A program made the translations under genes and the position numbers. 64,000 nt of DNA from Segatella copri (GTDB taxonomy: Bacteria; Bacteroidota; Bacteroidia; Bacteroidales; Bacteroidaceae), in the NCBI RefSeq assembly GCF_026015295.1, contig NZ_JAPDUW010000001.1, positions 744,001-808,000 on the forward strand. The letters are read 5' to 3'. Below are positions 1-9,627 of this stretch, one piece after another (positions within the stretch are counted from its first letter, which is position 1; the number at the start of each line of letters is the position of its first letter). The notes beneath the pieces were generated by a model. The model was not told where the DNA came from and made no database searches. It was given only the letters and a program-made list of their open reading frames with translations.

Positions 1-1206
1 TCTGCCGGTCTTGCGGTTCAGTCTTACTGATTTCTTGTAAGCATCGCCTGTAAAACCGCCGGAATACTTCAGAAGGGAATTGACACTCTCGTTCTTCTTC
101 ATTTCGTAAATCATCGGGCGCTTGACCTTTCCGGCGATGGTTACGAGACAATCGTATGGACCTACTACGATAACATCGTTGTCGGCAAGGCGGACATTAC
201 CCGTCAGTTTGCCGTTCAGAATATAGTCGTAGATATCAACAACCGTTACCAGTTTGTTGTGTCTGTATACCTTGATGTTTCGCAATGTACCCAGATCGTT
301 GGTTCCGCCAGCCATGTAGAGTGCATGGAATACGGTAGCGAAGGCTGAGAGGGTATAGGTGCCCGGAATCTTAACCTCGCCCATTACGTTTACCATGATG
401 GTCTTGGTCTGTCCTACGGTAAGCTTGATGCGGCTTGAACGGTATCTGCTGCCCACGGTATTGCGCAGGCGGGCATTAGCCTGAGCTACGGTCAAGCCTG
501 AAACGCTGACCGGTCCATAACCCTCGATGGTTACTTCACCATCTGGCGAAACGGTGCTCTCGATGGTTTTCTGAGAGGCGCCATAGATATCTATGATGAC
601 GGCATCGCCAGGCCCCAGACGATAGTTCTGTGGGGTAGCGATGTTCATATTTGGCTCGAAACTGAGGTCTTTGTTATTGAAGATGTCACGGCCGAAAACC
701 TTACTGCGCTTCTGGTTGAGCTCAGCCTGCAGCTGTTTTACCATGGTAGCTGTATCGGGTACCAGGGCATTCATCTCCTTGCTGAAATCATCATAATCTG
801 GGTTGGTTTCATCATAAGATGAGTAGTAGCTGTCGTTCTGCTTGCTCTGGATGCGATAATTGCTATAGGTTGAAGCCTGCTTCTCTTTGTCCTTGTCCTG
901 GTAATCTTCTCTTTGCTTACCATTGTTGGTCCGCATTCTCTTGTTGCCTGCATTTCCTGCAGCGGTTGTGCTGTAGAGCTCGTTCTGCTGCGACATCTTC
1001 TGATACTTATTGCGTACACGTCGAATCTGGGAGATGTCTACGCCCTTCTGCATCAGTTTGGTAACAATCTGCGAATTGGCTGTGCCACGCTCATGTTCTT
1101 TCACCACAAAGCTCATGACCTGATCATCGGTCATGTGAGAACTCTGTGCGAAAAGTGGTCCTGAAGACAGGACGAGCGCCAGTACAAGTATGATATGTTT
1201 CTTCAT
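1..1206 (-). CDS. Polysaccharide export protein, SLBB family (partial, C-terminus beyond left edge)
   Basis: The frame is open from an ATG at 1206 to the left edge, giving 402 codons. It begins with a signal peptide (MKKHIILVLALVLSSGPLFA, then QSS). A charged, low-complexity stretch follows. From about residue 195 comes a poly-export/Wza-type domain with the motif YRLGPGDAVIIDIYGASQKT, and then SLBB-like beta-grasp repeats (for example VNVMGEVKIPGTYTLSAFAT and VTIAGKVKRPMIYEM). The family forms the outer-membrane or periplasmic channel for capsule or exopolysaccharide export. Genes further left, outside the window, are probably the rest of a polysaccharide locus. The leader ends near the tRNA genes on the same strand. 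The family is clear; the exported polymer cannot be told. Confidence 0.9.
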   Translation of the reverse strand, partial: MKKHIILVLALVLSSGPLFAQSSHMTDDQVMSFVVKEHERGTANSQIVTKLMQKGVDISQIRRVRNKYQKMSQQNELYSTTAAGNAGNKRMRTNNGKQREDYQDKDKEKQASTYSNYRIQSKQNDSYYSSYDETNPDYDDFSKEMNALVPDTATMVKQLQAELNQKRSKVFGRDIFNNKDLSFEPNMNIATPQNYRLGPGDAVIIDIYGASQKTIESTVSPDGEVTIEGYGPVSVSGLTVAQANARLRNTVGSRYRSSRIKLTVGQTKTIMVNVMGEVKIPGTYTLSAFATVFHALYMAGGTNDLGTLRNIKVYRHNKLVTVVDIYDYILNGKLTGNVRLADNDVIVVGPYDCLVTIAGKVKRPMIYEMKKNESVNSLLKYSGGFTGDAYKKSVRLNRKTGR

Positions 1207-1335
1207 TATTGTTCTATTATCTTAGTTATATTTATGTAATAACTCGAAAAAAGTGATTTTGTTGCTATAGAAGGCTGAAAAGATGTTAATAAAAACAAGA
1301 AACCCAGGGTTCAACCCTGGGTTACTGATGTTCTG

Positions 1336-1406
1336 AGCGAGATACGGGAGTCGAACCCGCCTCACAGGCTTGGGAAGCCCGTGCACTACCGATGTGCTAA
1401 TCTCGC
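1336..1406 (-). tRNA. tRNA-Gly (CCC)
   Basis: Read on the minus strand, the acceptor arms GCGAGAT/ATCTCGC pair fully. The anticodon loop is TTCCCAA with anticodon CCC, the T-arm has GGTTCGACTCC, and the discriminator is T. CCA is not encoded. The gene is 71 nt and shares a transcript with the tRNA-Thr upstream. Confidence 0.95.
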
Positions 1407-1438
1407 GAAGGAAAATACTAACTCCTTTCACAAGAAAG

Positions 1439-1511
<73 letters not shown>

Positions 1512-1531
1512 TTTTTGCCCGAAAGCAGATG

Positions 1532-1539
1532 CAAAGGTA
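1532..1539 (-). promoter_or_regulatory. -7 box of the Thr-Gly tRNA unit
   Basis: On the minus strand TACCTTTG, followed by CA, lies about 20 nt upstream of tRNA-Thr. It matches the Bacteroidota -7 consensus TAnnTTTG and is the same variant as in the other two tRNA promoters of this window. The -33 element is not clear. Confidence 0.7.
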
Positions 1540-1639
1540 ATGAATATTTTTTGAAATAAGAAATTATTGCTTAAACTTTTCTCGTGGTTAACTCTTATTA
1601 ACTAAAGTTCGTCGGTTGCTATACCGGGTTCATAATAAA

Positions 1640-1670
1640 AGAGGGACTATCGCCAGTGGATAGTCCCTCT
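1640..1670 (-). terminator. Terminator of clpC
   Basis: A perfect 12-bp stem AGAGGGACTATC/GATAGTCCCTCT with a 7-nt loop lies 5 bp downstream of the clpC stop codon. On the minus strand it is followed by TTTTATTA. Confidence 0.85.
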
Positions 1671-1675
1671 TCAGA

Positions 1676-4354
1676 TTATAGTTTCTTGAATGTCAATTCT
1701 TCTTTTTTCGAATTTTTGCCTACCGAGATGGTGTCGCCTGGCTTCATTGTGCCATCGAGTAACATCTCGCAAACGGAATCTTCGATGTAGGTCTGGATGG
1801 CGCGGCGGAGTGGGCGGGCACCAAACTGCACATCGTATCCCTTCTTGGCTACCATCTCCTTTGCCTTTTCGGTAATCTGGAAATGGAATCCCAAGTCTTC
1901 TATTCTCTTGACCAGTCCTTCCAGGTCGAGGTCGATGATGCGCTTGATGGCATTTAGATCCAGCTGGTCGAAGGTGATGATGTCATCAAGACGGTTCAGG
2001 AACTCTGGAGCAAACTGCTTGCTCAGACTCTTCTGGACGATGCTGCGGGCATACTCCTTGTCTTTCTCATCCATCGCAAATCCGCCTTTTATACCTGCAG
2101 AAGTAAAGCCGACGCCTCTGCCGAAATCTTTCAGCTGGCGGGTTCCTGCATTAGAGGTCATGATGATGATGGTGTTGCGGAAGTCGATAAGTCGGCCGTT
2201 GCCATCGGTAAGTCTGCCTTCGTCGAGTACCTGTAAGAGCAGGTTGAATACCTTGCTGTTGGCTTTCTCTATTTCGTCGAGCAATACGATGCTGTATGGT
2301 TTGCGGCGTACCTTTTCGGTCAGCTGTCCACCTTCGTTATAGCCTACGTATCCTGGAGGTGCACCTACCAGACGTGAAGCGTTGAAACTCTCGGAGAATT
2401 CGCTCATGTCTATTCTGATGAGTGAATCTTTCGAACCAAACATTTCCTCGGCAAGTTTCTGGGCAAGATAGGTCTTACCTACACCTGTAGGACCCAGGAA
2501 CATGAATACGCCAATAGGATGGTTAGGGTCGCGCAAGCCTACACGGTTCCTCAGAATGGTCTTTACCATCTTGTTGATGGCATTATCCTGAGCAATCACC
2601 TTGTGCTTCAGGTTGTGTTCCAGATCTTTCAGACGTTTGCTTTCACCCTCTGCCATGCGTTGGGCCGGTACACCGGTCATCATGCTGATAACGTTGGCAA
2701 TGTCTTCGGCTGTCACCTCAACATATTCGCCAATCTCTCCCTGCTGCCATTGCGCCTTCATGTCCTCAATCTCTTTCTCGATCTTGGTCTGGGCATCTCT
2801 GCATGAGGCTGCCATCTCGAAGTTCTGGTTTGCTACAGCCTGCTGCTTCTTGCTGATTATCTTTTTCAGTTCTTTTTCCAGCTTGATATATGGAGCAGGA
2901 ACACTTGCATTATTAATATGTACGCGCGAGCCGGCTTCATCTATCACGTCGATAGCCTTGTCTGGGAAGTGGCGGTCGGTGATATAGCGCTCTGTCAGTT
3001 TGACACATGTCTCGAGAGCCTCGTCTGTATATCTCACACAGTGATGCTTCTCGTAATGTTCCTTGATGTTGTGCAGTATCAGCAGGGTCTCTTCGCGTGT
3101 AGTAGGTTCAACGATAACCTTCTGGAAACGGCGCTCCAAGGCACCGTCCTTCTCAATGCTCTTGCGATACTCATCGAGCGTGGTGGCACCGATACACTGG
3201 ATGATACCTCTTGCCAGGGCTGGTTTCAGAATGTTGGCGGCATCCATGCTTCCTTCGCCGGAACCGGCGCCTATCATGGTGTGAATCTCATCTATGAAGA
3301 TGATGATCTCCGGATGGTCCTCCAGTTCCTTGATGACATTCTTGATGCGCTCTTCAAACTGTCCGCGGAATTTGGTTCCTGCAACGATGGCTGTCAGATC
3401 AAGACTTACCAGACGCTTGTTGAAGAACATAGGTGATGTTTCCTGGTTGTTGATGAGCTGTGCCAGTCCTTCTACGATGGCACTCTTTCCTACGCCCGGT
3501 TCACCTATTAATACTGGGTTGTTCTTCTTTCTGCGACCCAGAATCTCGAGCACGCGCTGAATCTCCTTCTCTCTGCCCACGACAGGGTCCAGCTTTCCAT
3601 CGGCTGCAGCCTTGGTCAGGTCGAAACTGAATTTGTCGATGGTAGGGGTGCTGCTCTTTTTGCGCGGAGTTCCATTTGAACGGGTAGACAGTCTCATCGG
3701 ATTCTGGTCCTTTTCCATATCGAATGGCTCTTCGTCAGTTTCCATCATGTCGTTCTGCTCGTTGTAGTCATCTTCTGCTTCTATTCCACCAGCCATCTCC
3801 AGGTTCTCTGTTTCCTCCTGCCTGTCAGCATCAGGGGTTTCTGAATCTGGTGTTTGTGGTTCCATTTTGAATTCCTTCGGCTCTTCTGTCTTCTGCTCAT
3901 CATCCTTGTCAGTAGGATAGAGCATTTCGATGGCACGGTCGTAGCTTAAGCCCAGTTGACTCAGCCAGTTGGCTACAGGGTTCTTGTCATTTCTCAAGAT
4001 GGCAAGCAGCAGATGTCTTGGCTCTACAATCTTGGAGTGCTCGTAGTTGTTTGCCTCGCGGATAGAGTCTCTGATAATGCTGTCTGTTATCTGGCTGAAT
4101 GGGATGTGGCTGTTCCCCTTCACGTTATCGGCAGGAGTTTCTTCCACACGCTTTTCCAGTTTGCTGTTAAGGACTCCGCTGAAAGCCATCGGACTGATGT
4201 CTGCGCCCTTCAGAAGCTTGTTGACATCGCTGTCGTTCTGGCTGATCAGACTCAGCATCAGATGCTCCACGCTGATTTCTCTTCCCAAGGTGCGTGCTGC
4301 TTCTTTGCTACTTCTGTTCAGTATGTCCTGTATATGTGAAAACGGATTTATCAT
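1676..4354 (-). CDS. clpC: ATP-dependent Clp protease ATP-binding subunit ClpC
   Basis: An 892-residue class I Hsp100 unfoldase that feeds substrates to ClpP in the cytoplasm. Two N-terminal Clp_N repeats occupy residues 1-145. An acidic, low-complexity linker follows (about 150-235). AAA-1 has Walker A GEPGVGKS near residue 288 and Walker [13 protein letters not shown]-type coiled motif near residue 505 ([20 protein letters not shown]) marks the protein as ClpC rather than ClpB. AAA-2 has GPTGVGKT near 621 and VLLDEIEKA. The tripeptide VGF near residue 748 (GRGVGFTS) is in the position of the ClpP-docking loop. The acidic linker is longer than in Bacillus ClpC. The gene is transcribed divergently from gyrA with its own promoter and terminator. 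Confidence 0.95.
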   Translation of the reverse strand: MINPFSHIQDILNRSSKEAARTLGREISVEHLMLSLISQNDSDVNKLLKGADISPMAFSGVLNSKLEKRVEETPADNVKGNSHIPFSQITDSIIRDSIREANNYEHSKIVEPRHLLLAILRNDKNPVANWLSQLGLSYDRAIEMLYPTDKDDEQKTEEPKEFKMEPQTPDSETPDADRQEETENLEMAGGIEAEDDYNEQNDMMETDEEPFDMEKDQNPMRLSTRSNGTPRKKSSTPTIDKFSFDLTKAAADGKLDPVVGREKEIQRVLEILGRRKKNNPVLIGEPGVGKSAIVEGLAQLINNQETSPMFFNKRLVSLDLTAIVAGTKFRGQFEERIKNVIKELEDHPEIIIFIDEIHTMIGAGSGEGSMDAANILKPALARGIIQCIGATTLDEYRKSIEKDGALERRFQKVIVEPTTREETLLILHNIKEHYEKHHCVRYTDEALETCVKLTERYITDRHFPDKAIDVIDEAGSRVHINNASVPAPYIKLEKELKKIISKKQQAVANQNFEMAASCRDAQTKIEKEIEDMKAQWQQGEIGEYVEVTAEDIANVISMMTGVPAQRMAEGESKRLKDLEHNLKHKVIAQDNAINKMVKTILRNRVGLRDPNHPIGVFMFLGPTGVGKTYLAQKLAEEMFGSKDSLIRIDMSEFSESFNASRLVGAPPGYVGYNEGGQLTEKVRRKPYSIVLLDEIEKANSKVFNLLLQVLDEGRLTDGNGRLIDFRNTIIIMTSNAGTRQLKDFGRGVGFTSAGIKGGFAMDEKDKEYARSIVQKSLSKQFAPEFLNRLDDIITFDQLDLNAIKRIIDLDLEGLVKRIEDLGFHFQITEKAKEMVAKKGYDVQFGARPLRRAIQTYIEDSVCEMLLDGTMKPGDTISVGKNSKKEELTFKKL

Positions 4355-4383
4355 ATTTGCTTATATTTTTAAATATCTCAGTG

Positions 4384-4415
4384 CAAAAGTACACATTATT
4401 TTCAAAAATAGCAAA
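4384..4415 (-). promoter_or_regulatory. clpC promoter
   Basis: On the minus strand TTTG, 20 bp, then TACTTTTG is a full match to the Bacteroidota vegetative promoter. The -7 box lies about 30 nt upstream of the clpC start codon. Confidence 0.8.
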
Positions 4416-4487
4416 TGATATGCCAACTTTTTTGCATTGTTAAAATACAAATAATGCTAAAATAATGCGATTTTTCGCCTCTAAAGC

Positions 4488-4517
4488 GTTTTAGTATCAT
4501 TTTTTTTTGTATCTTTG
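4488..4517 (+). promoter_or_regulatory. gyrA promoter
   Basis: TATCTTTG at 4510-4517, preceded by a T-rich run and GTTTTAG at 4488, fits the Bacteroidota -7/-33 pattern. Transcription would start near 4525, leaving a leader of about 115 nt before gyrA. That leader contains dyads (AAGGG/CCCTT and AAACGC/GCGTTT). Confidence 0.7.
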
Positions 4518-4638
4518 TCGGGAATTTCAAAAGGGTAAAACGGCTTAGAACGCAAGGAAATGCCCTTAAACGCGATTTCCGGACGGAAAACAGGCGTTTT
4601 GAAAGTAACGAATAAACAATAATACATTAATATAAGAA

Positions 4639-7275
4639 ATGGACGAAAATCAGACAATGGATCATGATAGAATCATGAAGATCAACATTGAGGAGGAGAT
4701 GAAGTCGAGCTACATCGATTATTCGATGTCAGTTATCGTGGCTCGTGCCCTCCCTGATGTACGCGATGGTTTCAAGCCTGTGCACCGCCGTATTCTTTAC
4801 GGTATGCTCGGCATTGGAAACACCAGTGACAAACCTTATAAGAAATGTGCGCGTGTTGTTGGTGAGGTGCTCGGTAAGTATCACCCTCACGGTGACTTTT
4901 CTGTTTACGGCGCTCTGGTGCGTATGGGACAGGAGTGGAACATGCGTTATACCTTGATTGACGGACAGGGTAACTTCGGTTCTGTTGATGGTGACTCTCC
5001 TGCTGCCATGCGTTATACAGAGTGCCGCCTCTCCAAGATGGGTGAGCATATCATGGATGACCTTGACAAGGAAACGGTTGATATGACCAACAACTTCGAT
5101 GATACCCTGCAGGAACCTACCGTGATGCCTACCAAGATTCCTAATCTTCTGGTAAATGGTGGTAATGGTATTGCAGTAGGTATGGCTACCAATATACCTA
5201 CCCACAACCTGGGTGAGGTAATTGACGGTTGCTGTGCATATATCGATAATCCTGACATCGACACCGATGGATTGATGCAGTATATCCCTGCTCCTGACTT
5301 CCCAACCGGTGCTACCATCTATGGTATACAGGGTGTGAAGGATGCATACGAAACGGGTCGAGGCAGAATCGTGGTTCGTGCTACTGCCGAGATTGAAAGT
5401 AGTGAAAACCATGATAAGATTGTTATCACCGAGATTCCTTATGGTGTTAACAAGGAGCAACTCGTGATGGCTATTGCTGACCTTGCCAAGGAAGGCAGGG
5501 TAGATGGCATCGCTAACGTAAACGATGAATCTGGCCGTCAGGGTATGCGTATCGTTGTTGATGTGAAGCGTGATGCCAATGCAAATGTTCTTCTGAACAA
5601 ACTCTTTAAGCTGACAGCTCTTCAGAGTTCATTCTCAGTGAATTGCATCGCTCTTGTTAATGGCCGTCCACGTCTTTTGAGCTTGAAGGAGTGTGTGAAG
5701 TATTTCGTAGAGCATCGTCATGATGTTACAATCCGCCGCACCCAGTTCGAACTGAAGAAGGCTCAGGAGCGTGCTCATATTCTCGAGGGCTTGATCATTG
5801 CCTGCGACAACATCGACGAGGTGGTACATATAATCAGAGCCAGCAAGACTCCATCTGATGCTCAGCGCAACTTGGAGAAGCGTTTCGAACTCGATGAACT
5901 TCAGAGTAAGGCCATCGTGGATATGCGCCTCAGCCAGTTGACAGGCTTGCGTCTGGAGCAGTTGCACAATGAATTCAATGAGTTGATGAAGACTATCGAC
6001 TACTTGAACCAGATTCTGAACGATCCTGAGCTCTGCAAGAAGGTAATGAAGGACGAACTCAACGAGGTGAAGGAGAAGTATGGTGACGCACGTCGTACCA
6101 TGATTAAGCCAGATGACCATGAGTTCAACCCAGAAGACTTCTATCCAAACGACCCAGTGGTTATCACCGTGAGTCATCTCGGATATATCAAGCGCACCCC
6201 TTTGTCAGAGTTCCGTGAGCAGGCTCGTGGTGGAGTAGGTTCTAAGGGAGCCCGTACCCGTGATAAGGACTTCACCGAGTATATCTATCCTGCTACCATG
6301 CACCAGACCATGCTGTTCTTCACCAAGAAGGGCCGCTGCTACTGGTTGAAGTGTTACGAGATTCCTGAGGGTGACCGCAACTCCAAGGGTCGTGCTATCC
6401 AGAACCTCCTCAACATCGAGAGCGATGACCAGGTGAATGCATTCCTCCGCTTGAAGGGATTGAATGATGCAGAGTTCATCAACAACCATTACGTAGTATT
6501 CGCTACCAAGAATGGTACCGTGAAGAAGACCTGTCTGGAGGCATATTCCCGTCCACGTGCCAACGGTGTGATTGCTATCAACATTGTAGAGGGCGATGAG
6601 GTGGTAGATGTTCGTCTGACAAATGGTCATAACGAGCTGATTATTGCCAACCGCAATGGTCGTGCTGTCCGTTTCGACGAGAACGAGATCCGTACAATGG
6701 GCCGTACGTCTACCGGTGTTCGTGGTATGCGCCTCGATGAGGGTAATGATGCTGTAGTAGGTATGATTGTTGTCAACGATCCTGAGAAGGAAACCGTGAT
6801 GGTAGTGAGCGAGCAGGGTTATGGTAAGCGTTCTGACGTACTCGATTACCGCGTTACCAAGCGTGGCGGTAAGGGTGTGAAGACACTGAATATTACCGAC
6901 AAGACCGGTCGACTGGTAGCTATCAAGAACGTAACCGATGATAACGACCTCATGATTATCAACCAGAGTGGTATCGTAATTCGTCTTGCCGTAGCCGATT
7001 GCCGTGTCATGGGCCGTGCTACCCAGGGTGTCCGCCTCATCAATCTTACCAAGAAGAATGATGTCATTGCCAGCGTATGCAAGGTGATGAGTTCAGAGCT
7101 CGAGGCTTCTGTAGAAGAGGAGAGCCGTTCTGCCTGGGCTAAGAAGAGCGAGGAGATAGAGAATGATACCGTAGGTGCCAAGACTGCTGAAGAGGCTGCT
7201 GAGGCTGAGGCTCATCTCGCTGACGAAGCATCTGAAGCTGAGGATACCGATTCGGGCAACGTAGATTTCGAATAA
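4639..7275 (+). CDS. gyrA: DNA gyrase subunit A
   Basis: This 878-residue subunit carries out DNA breakage and reunion for ATP-driven negative supercoiling, together with GyrB. The catalytic tyrosine is Y126 in AMRYTECRLS, equivalent to E. coli Y122. The C-terminal domain has repeated beta-pinwheel blades and a GyrA-box-like KRGGKGVKTL, which favours gyrase over topoisomerase IV. An acidic tail closes the protein. In the quinolone-resistance region the sequence is HPHGDFSVYGALVRM: F87 (codon TTT, 4897-4899) occupies the place of E. coli S83, and G91 the place of D87. A Phe here is a classical fluoroquinolone-resistance substitution. The start ATG at 4639 gives four more residues than E. coli. 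Confidence 0.97.
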   Translation: MDENQTMDHDRIMKINIEEEMKSSYIDYSMSVIVARALPDVRDGFKPVHRRILYGMLGIGNTSDKPYKKCARVVGEVLGKYHPHGDFSVYGALVRMGQEWNMRYTLIDGQGNFGSVDGDSPAAMRYTECRLSKMGEHIMDDLDKETVDMTNNFDDTLQEPTVMPTKIPNLLVNGGNGIAVGMATNIPTHNLGEVIDGCCAYIDNPDIDTDGLMQYIPAPDFPTGATIYGIQGVKDAYETGRGRIVVRATAEIESSENHDKIVITEIPYGVNKEQLVMAIADLAKEGRVDGIANVNDESGRQGMRIVVDVKRDANANVLLNKLFKLTALQSSFSVNCIALVNGRPRLLSLKECVKYFVEHRHDVTIRRTQFELKKAQERAHILEGLIIACDNIDEVVHIIRASKTPSDAQRNLEKRFELDELQSKAIVDMRLSQLTGLRLEQLHNEFNELMKTIDYLNQILNDPELCKKVMKDELNEVKEKYGDARRTMIKPDDHEFNPEDFYPNDPVVITVSHLGYIKRTPLSEFREQARGGVGSKGARTRDKDFTEYIYPATMHQTMLFFTKKGRCYWLKCYEIPEGDRNSKGRAIQNLLNIESDDQVNAFLRLKGLNDAEFINNHYVVFATKNGTVKKTCLEAYSRPRANGVIAINIVEGDEVVDVRLTNGHNELIIANRNGRAVRFDENEIRTMGRTSTGVRGMRLDEGNDAVVGMIVVNDPEKETVMVVSEQGYGKRSDVLDYRVTKRGGKGVKTLNITDKTGRLVAIKNVTDDNDLMIINQSGIVIRLAVADCRVMGRATQGVRLINLTKKNDVIASVCKVMSSELEASVEEESRSAWAKKSEEIENDTVGAKTAEEAAEAEAHLADEASEAEDTDSGNVDFE

Positions 7276-7329
7276 AAGAAAAGACGCGTAAAAAATAAAT
7301 AACAACAACTTTTAAACTCATTAAGAAAA

Positions 7330-8538
7330 ATGAAAAAGTTTTTAGTAGCTGCAATGATGGTACTAGGTGCCACATCAGCATTCGCAGGCGACAGTGACGC
7401 TCTCAAGGCTGTCATGAAGGCTAAGTCTTATGCCGAGGCTGAGGCTTTGGTTAAGCAGAATTTGGGTCAGATGGCTAACGATGCAGAGAAGGCCAAGGCT
7501 TACAACAAGCTCGTTGATCTCGCTATGAAGCAGTTCAATGACCAGCAGAGCATCCAGCAGACCAATCAGATCATGAAGAAGAACGACCCGGTAGATGAGG
7601 CTGCTATGTCTGAGGGCGCTTACAATGCATTGATTAATGCTATTGAGTGCTACAAGTACGACCAGCTTCCTAATGCTAAGGGTAAGGTTGCTCCTAAGTT
7701 TAACAACAACGCTAGCCGTGTATGGGGTGCTCGTGTTCAGCTCGTTAATGCGGGTCAGACTGCAGCTCAGAACAGTAAGGCTGATGAGGTATTGAAGTAT
7801 TGGGGTGCATTCCTTGATACAGACAATGAGCCTCTCTTCGCTTCTGTAGACCAGAAGCAGAAGGATGGCGAGAAGGAGTATATCGGTCAGGTTGCTCTCT
7901 TTGCAGCCCGTTATGCATACCAGGCTAAGGATGCTGCCCGTTGCGAGAAGTATTGCGACATCGCCATGAAGAGTGAGAAGGAGGCTAAGGATGCCCTCAA
8001 CCTCAAGCTCTATGTAATGAAGGACGGCTTGAAGACTCACGAGGATTCTCTTGCCTATGTTAACAAGCTCAAGGATATCTTTGCAAAGGACGAGACCAAT
8101 GAGGTTGTTCTCGATGGTTTGAACTCTATGTACTCTTCATTGAAGATGGAGAAGGAGCAGACTGAACTTTTGGACGCAGCTATTGCAAAGAACCCTAACA
8201 ACTTTGTAGCTCTTGCCAACAAGGGTATGATGTATATCCAGAAGAACGATGCAGACAACGCTATCAAGTGTTTGAAGCAGGCTCTTGCTGCAAAGGAGGA
8301 TAACGTAGTTGTTCTTACTTATCTGGGTGCTTGCTATAACAGCAAGGCTGGTAACTTGCAGGATCCTAACGGCCGCAAGGTTGTTTACCAGGAGGCTATC
8401 AAGGTTCTCGACAAGGCTAAGCAGCTCGATCCAGAGAAGGCTCAGGCTAACTGGGGTTACACCCGTTACCAGGCTTACTATGGCTACTATGGTCCTAACG
8501 CAGCAGAGACCAAGCAGGCTGAGGCTGAGAGCAAGTAA
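7330..8538 (+). CDS. Secreted tetratricopeptide-repeat protein
   Basis: A 402-residue protein with a signal peptide (MKKFLVAAMMVLGATSAFA, then GDSD) and helical repeats rich in Ala and Lys. TPR-like units are clearest at residues 278-370 (for example NPNNFVALANKGMMYIQKN followed by DADNAIKCLKQALAAKEDN). It is therefore probably a periplasmic or surface scaffold for protein contacts; no enzymatic motif is seen. It starts 54 bp after gyrA with no terminator between, so the two may be co-transcribed. A strong terminator follows. I recognise the fold but not a specific function. Confidence 0.8.
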   Translation: MKKFLVAAMMVLGATSAFAGDSDALKAVMKAKSYAEAEALVKQNLGQMANDAEKAKAYNKLVDLAMKQFNDQQSIQQTNQIMKKNDPVDEAAMSEGAYNALINAIECYKYDQLPNAKGKVAPKFNNNASRVWGARVQLVNAGQTAAQNSKADEVLKYWGAFLDTDNEPLFASVDQKQKDGEKEYIGQVALFAARYAYQAKDAARCEKYCDIAMKSEKEAKDALNLKLYVMKDGLKTHEDSLAYVNKLKDIFAKDETNEVVLDGLNSMYSSLKMEKEQTELLDAAIAKNPNNFVALANKGMMYIQKNDADNAIKCLKQALAAKEDNVVVLTYLGACYNSKAGNLQDPNGRKVVYQEAIKVLDKAKQLDPEKAQANWGYTRYQAYYGYYGPNAAETKQAEAESK

Positions 8539-8574
8539 AGATTGAACTTCAAATAAGTATTTGATTCTCATAGG

Positions 8575-8607
8575 GGGATGTCACCTAGTGTGGCATCCCT
8601 TTTTTTT
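8575..8607 (+). terminator. Terminator after the TPR gene
   Basis: The stem GGGATGTCAC/GTGGCATCCC with a 5-nt loop (CTAGT) is followed by eight T residues, 36 bp after the stop codon. Confidence 0.9.
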
Positions 8608-8712
8608 ATTTCTTTGACATAGGGTTGTTCCGGTAAAATAACAAATAGGACTGTGTTTTTTGTGGCAAAATGATTGATAAAAACATCAACGAGTAATGTT
8701 GGTTTGCTATAG

Positions 8713-8800
8713 GCGCCCATCAGCTGGTCTGCGCATGCACAACAGGTGTTGTGCGAGCGCATATCAGCTGTTATGCAAGCGCACAACAGCTGTTGTGCGG
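8713..8800. repeat. Four tandem 22-bp palindromic units
   Basis: Four dyads are centred at 8723.5, 8745.5, 8767.5 and 8789.5, so the spacing is exactly 22 bp. Three are centred on CAGCTG and one on CAGGTG. The fourth is a perfect 20-bp palindrome (CGCACAACAGCTGTTGTGCG, 8780-8799). The second has perfect 8-bp arms, the third has one mismatch, and the first is the most degenerate. The array lies in a 489-bp gene-free stretch (8539-9027) between two genes that converge. No coding sequence is supported here. Confidence 0.85.
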
Positions 8801-8813
8801 CCTACGGAGCTAA

Positions 8814-8879
8814 CTTCTCCGAAAACCTCTACTATCTTTTCCGCCAACTTCATCTGTCTTTTCCGACAACTTCTTCCGT
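8814..8879. repeat. Three further 22-bp tandem units
   Basis: Thirteen bp after the palindromes come three adjacent 22-nt blocks: 8814-8835, 8836-8857 and 8858-8879. They share the core CTTTTCCG(C/A)CAACTTC. The last two are close copies and the first is more diverged. They are not palindromic. The same 22-bp unit length as the preceding dyads is notable. The rest of the gap to 9027 shows nothing else. Confidence 0.6.
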
Positions 8880-9027
8880 ATTCTGCGATTGTATCTTACG
8901 CTTGTGTGCATTTATTGAAGTTGTTCATGTGTCGTAAAAATCTTCTTGGTATGTCCGTATTCCATAAAAATAGGCTGAGCCATCATGCGATGACTCAGCC
9001 TTAATTCTTTTTAATCCTTTCAGAACT

Positions 9028-9471
9028 TTACTGCTGAACAGGAATCTTCTTGACGCGACGCTCGTGACGACCACCCTCGAATGTTGTGGCAAAGAACTCG
9101 TCGAGAATAGCCTCGGCGGTCTTGTTGTCTACGAAACGACCTGGAAGTACCAATACGTTGGCATCGTTGTGCTGACGAACCAAATGAGCAATCTCCTTGC
9201 ACCATGCCAATCCGGCACGTACACCCTGATGCTTATTCAATGTCATGGCGATACCTTCGCCGCTGCCGCAAATGCCGATACCTGGATATACTTCGCCGCT
9301 CTCAATGCCTTTAGCAAGAGCATGACCGAAGTCAGGATAGTCTACACTCGCATCGCTGTATGTACCATAATCCTTTACAGGATAACCCTTCTTTTCCAAA
9401 TATTCCAATACAAATTGCTTCAATGGAAAACCTGCGTGATCGCATGCAATACCAACTGTCTTTACTTCCAT
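9028..9471 (-). CDS. rpiB: Ribose-5-phosphate isomerase B
   Basis: A 147-residue member of the RpiB/LacA/LacB family that interconverts ribose-5-phosphate and ribulose-5-phosphate. The N-terminal ACDHAGF motif and the catalytic loop GICGSGEGIAM, with the active-site Cys, are present. So is NDANVLVLPGRFV. The length is normal. It lies 156 bp downstream of tkt on the same strand, which fits a joint role in feeding pentose phosphates into glycolysis. Confidence 0.95.
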   Translation of the reverse strand: MEVKTVGIACDHAGFPLKQFVLEYLEKKGYPVKDYGTYSDASVDYPDFGHALAKGIESGEVYPGIGICGSGEGIAMTLNKHQGVRAGLAWCKEIAHLVRQHNDANVLVLPGRFVDNKTAEAILDEFFATTFEGGRHERRVKKIPVQQ

Positions 9472-9554
9472 AATACTTAAGTTTTTAAGTGAAGAAACCG
9501 GTGTAAACCCTTATCCTTCACAAGGTTAATATTAAAAGAGTGAAAGGAGTCGGA

Positions 9555-9583
9555 TGCCGGAAATGGAAATCTGCCATCCGGCA
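9555..9583 (-). other. Hairpin between tkt and rpiB
   Basis: The stem TGCCGG/CCGGCA continues as ATGG/CCAT after a 2-nt bulge. It has no U-tract on the minus strand, so it may be an RNA processing or stabilising element between the two genes rather than a terminator. Confidence 0.5.
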
Positions 9584-9627
9584 AAATCTCCAACTCCAGC
9601 TTCCAACTCCTGTTTAGTTTATGCTAA

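Noticed and set aside
8713..8879. Possible CRISPR array
   Set aside because: Units are directly adjacent without unique spacers, and no cas gene is in the window.
8696..9004. Open frames through the 22-bp palindromic array (plus strand)
   Set aside because: They are only the translation of the tandem repeats (recurring Cys/Ala/Tyr pattern); no signal, domain or start context supports a protein.
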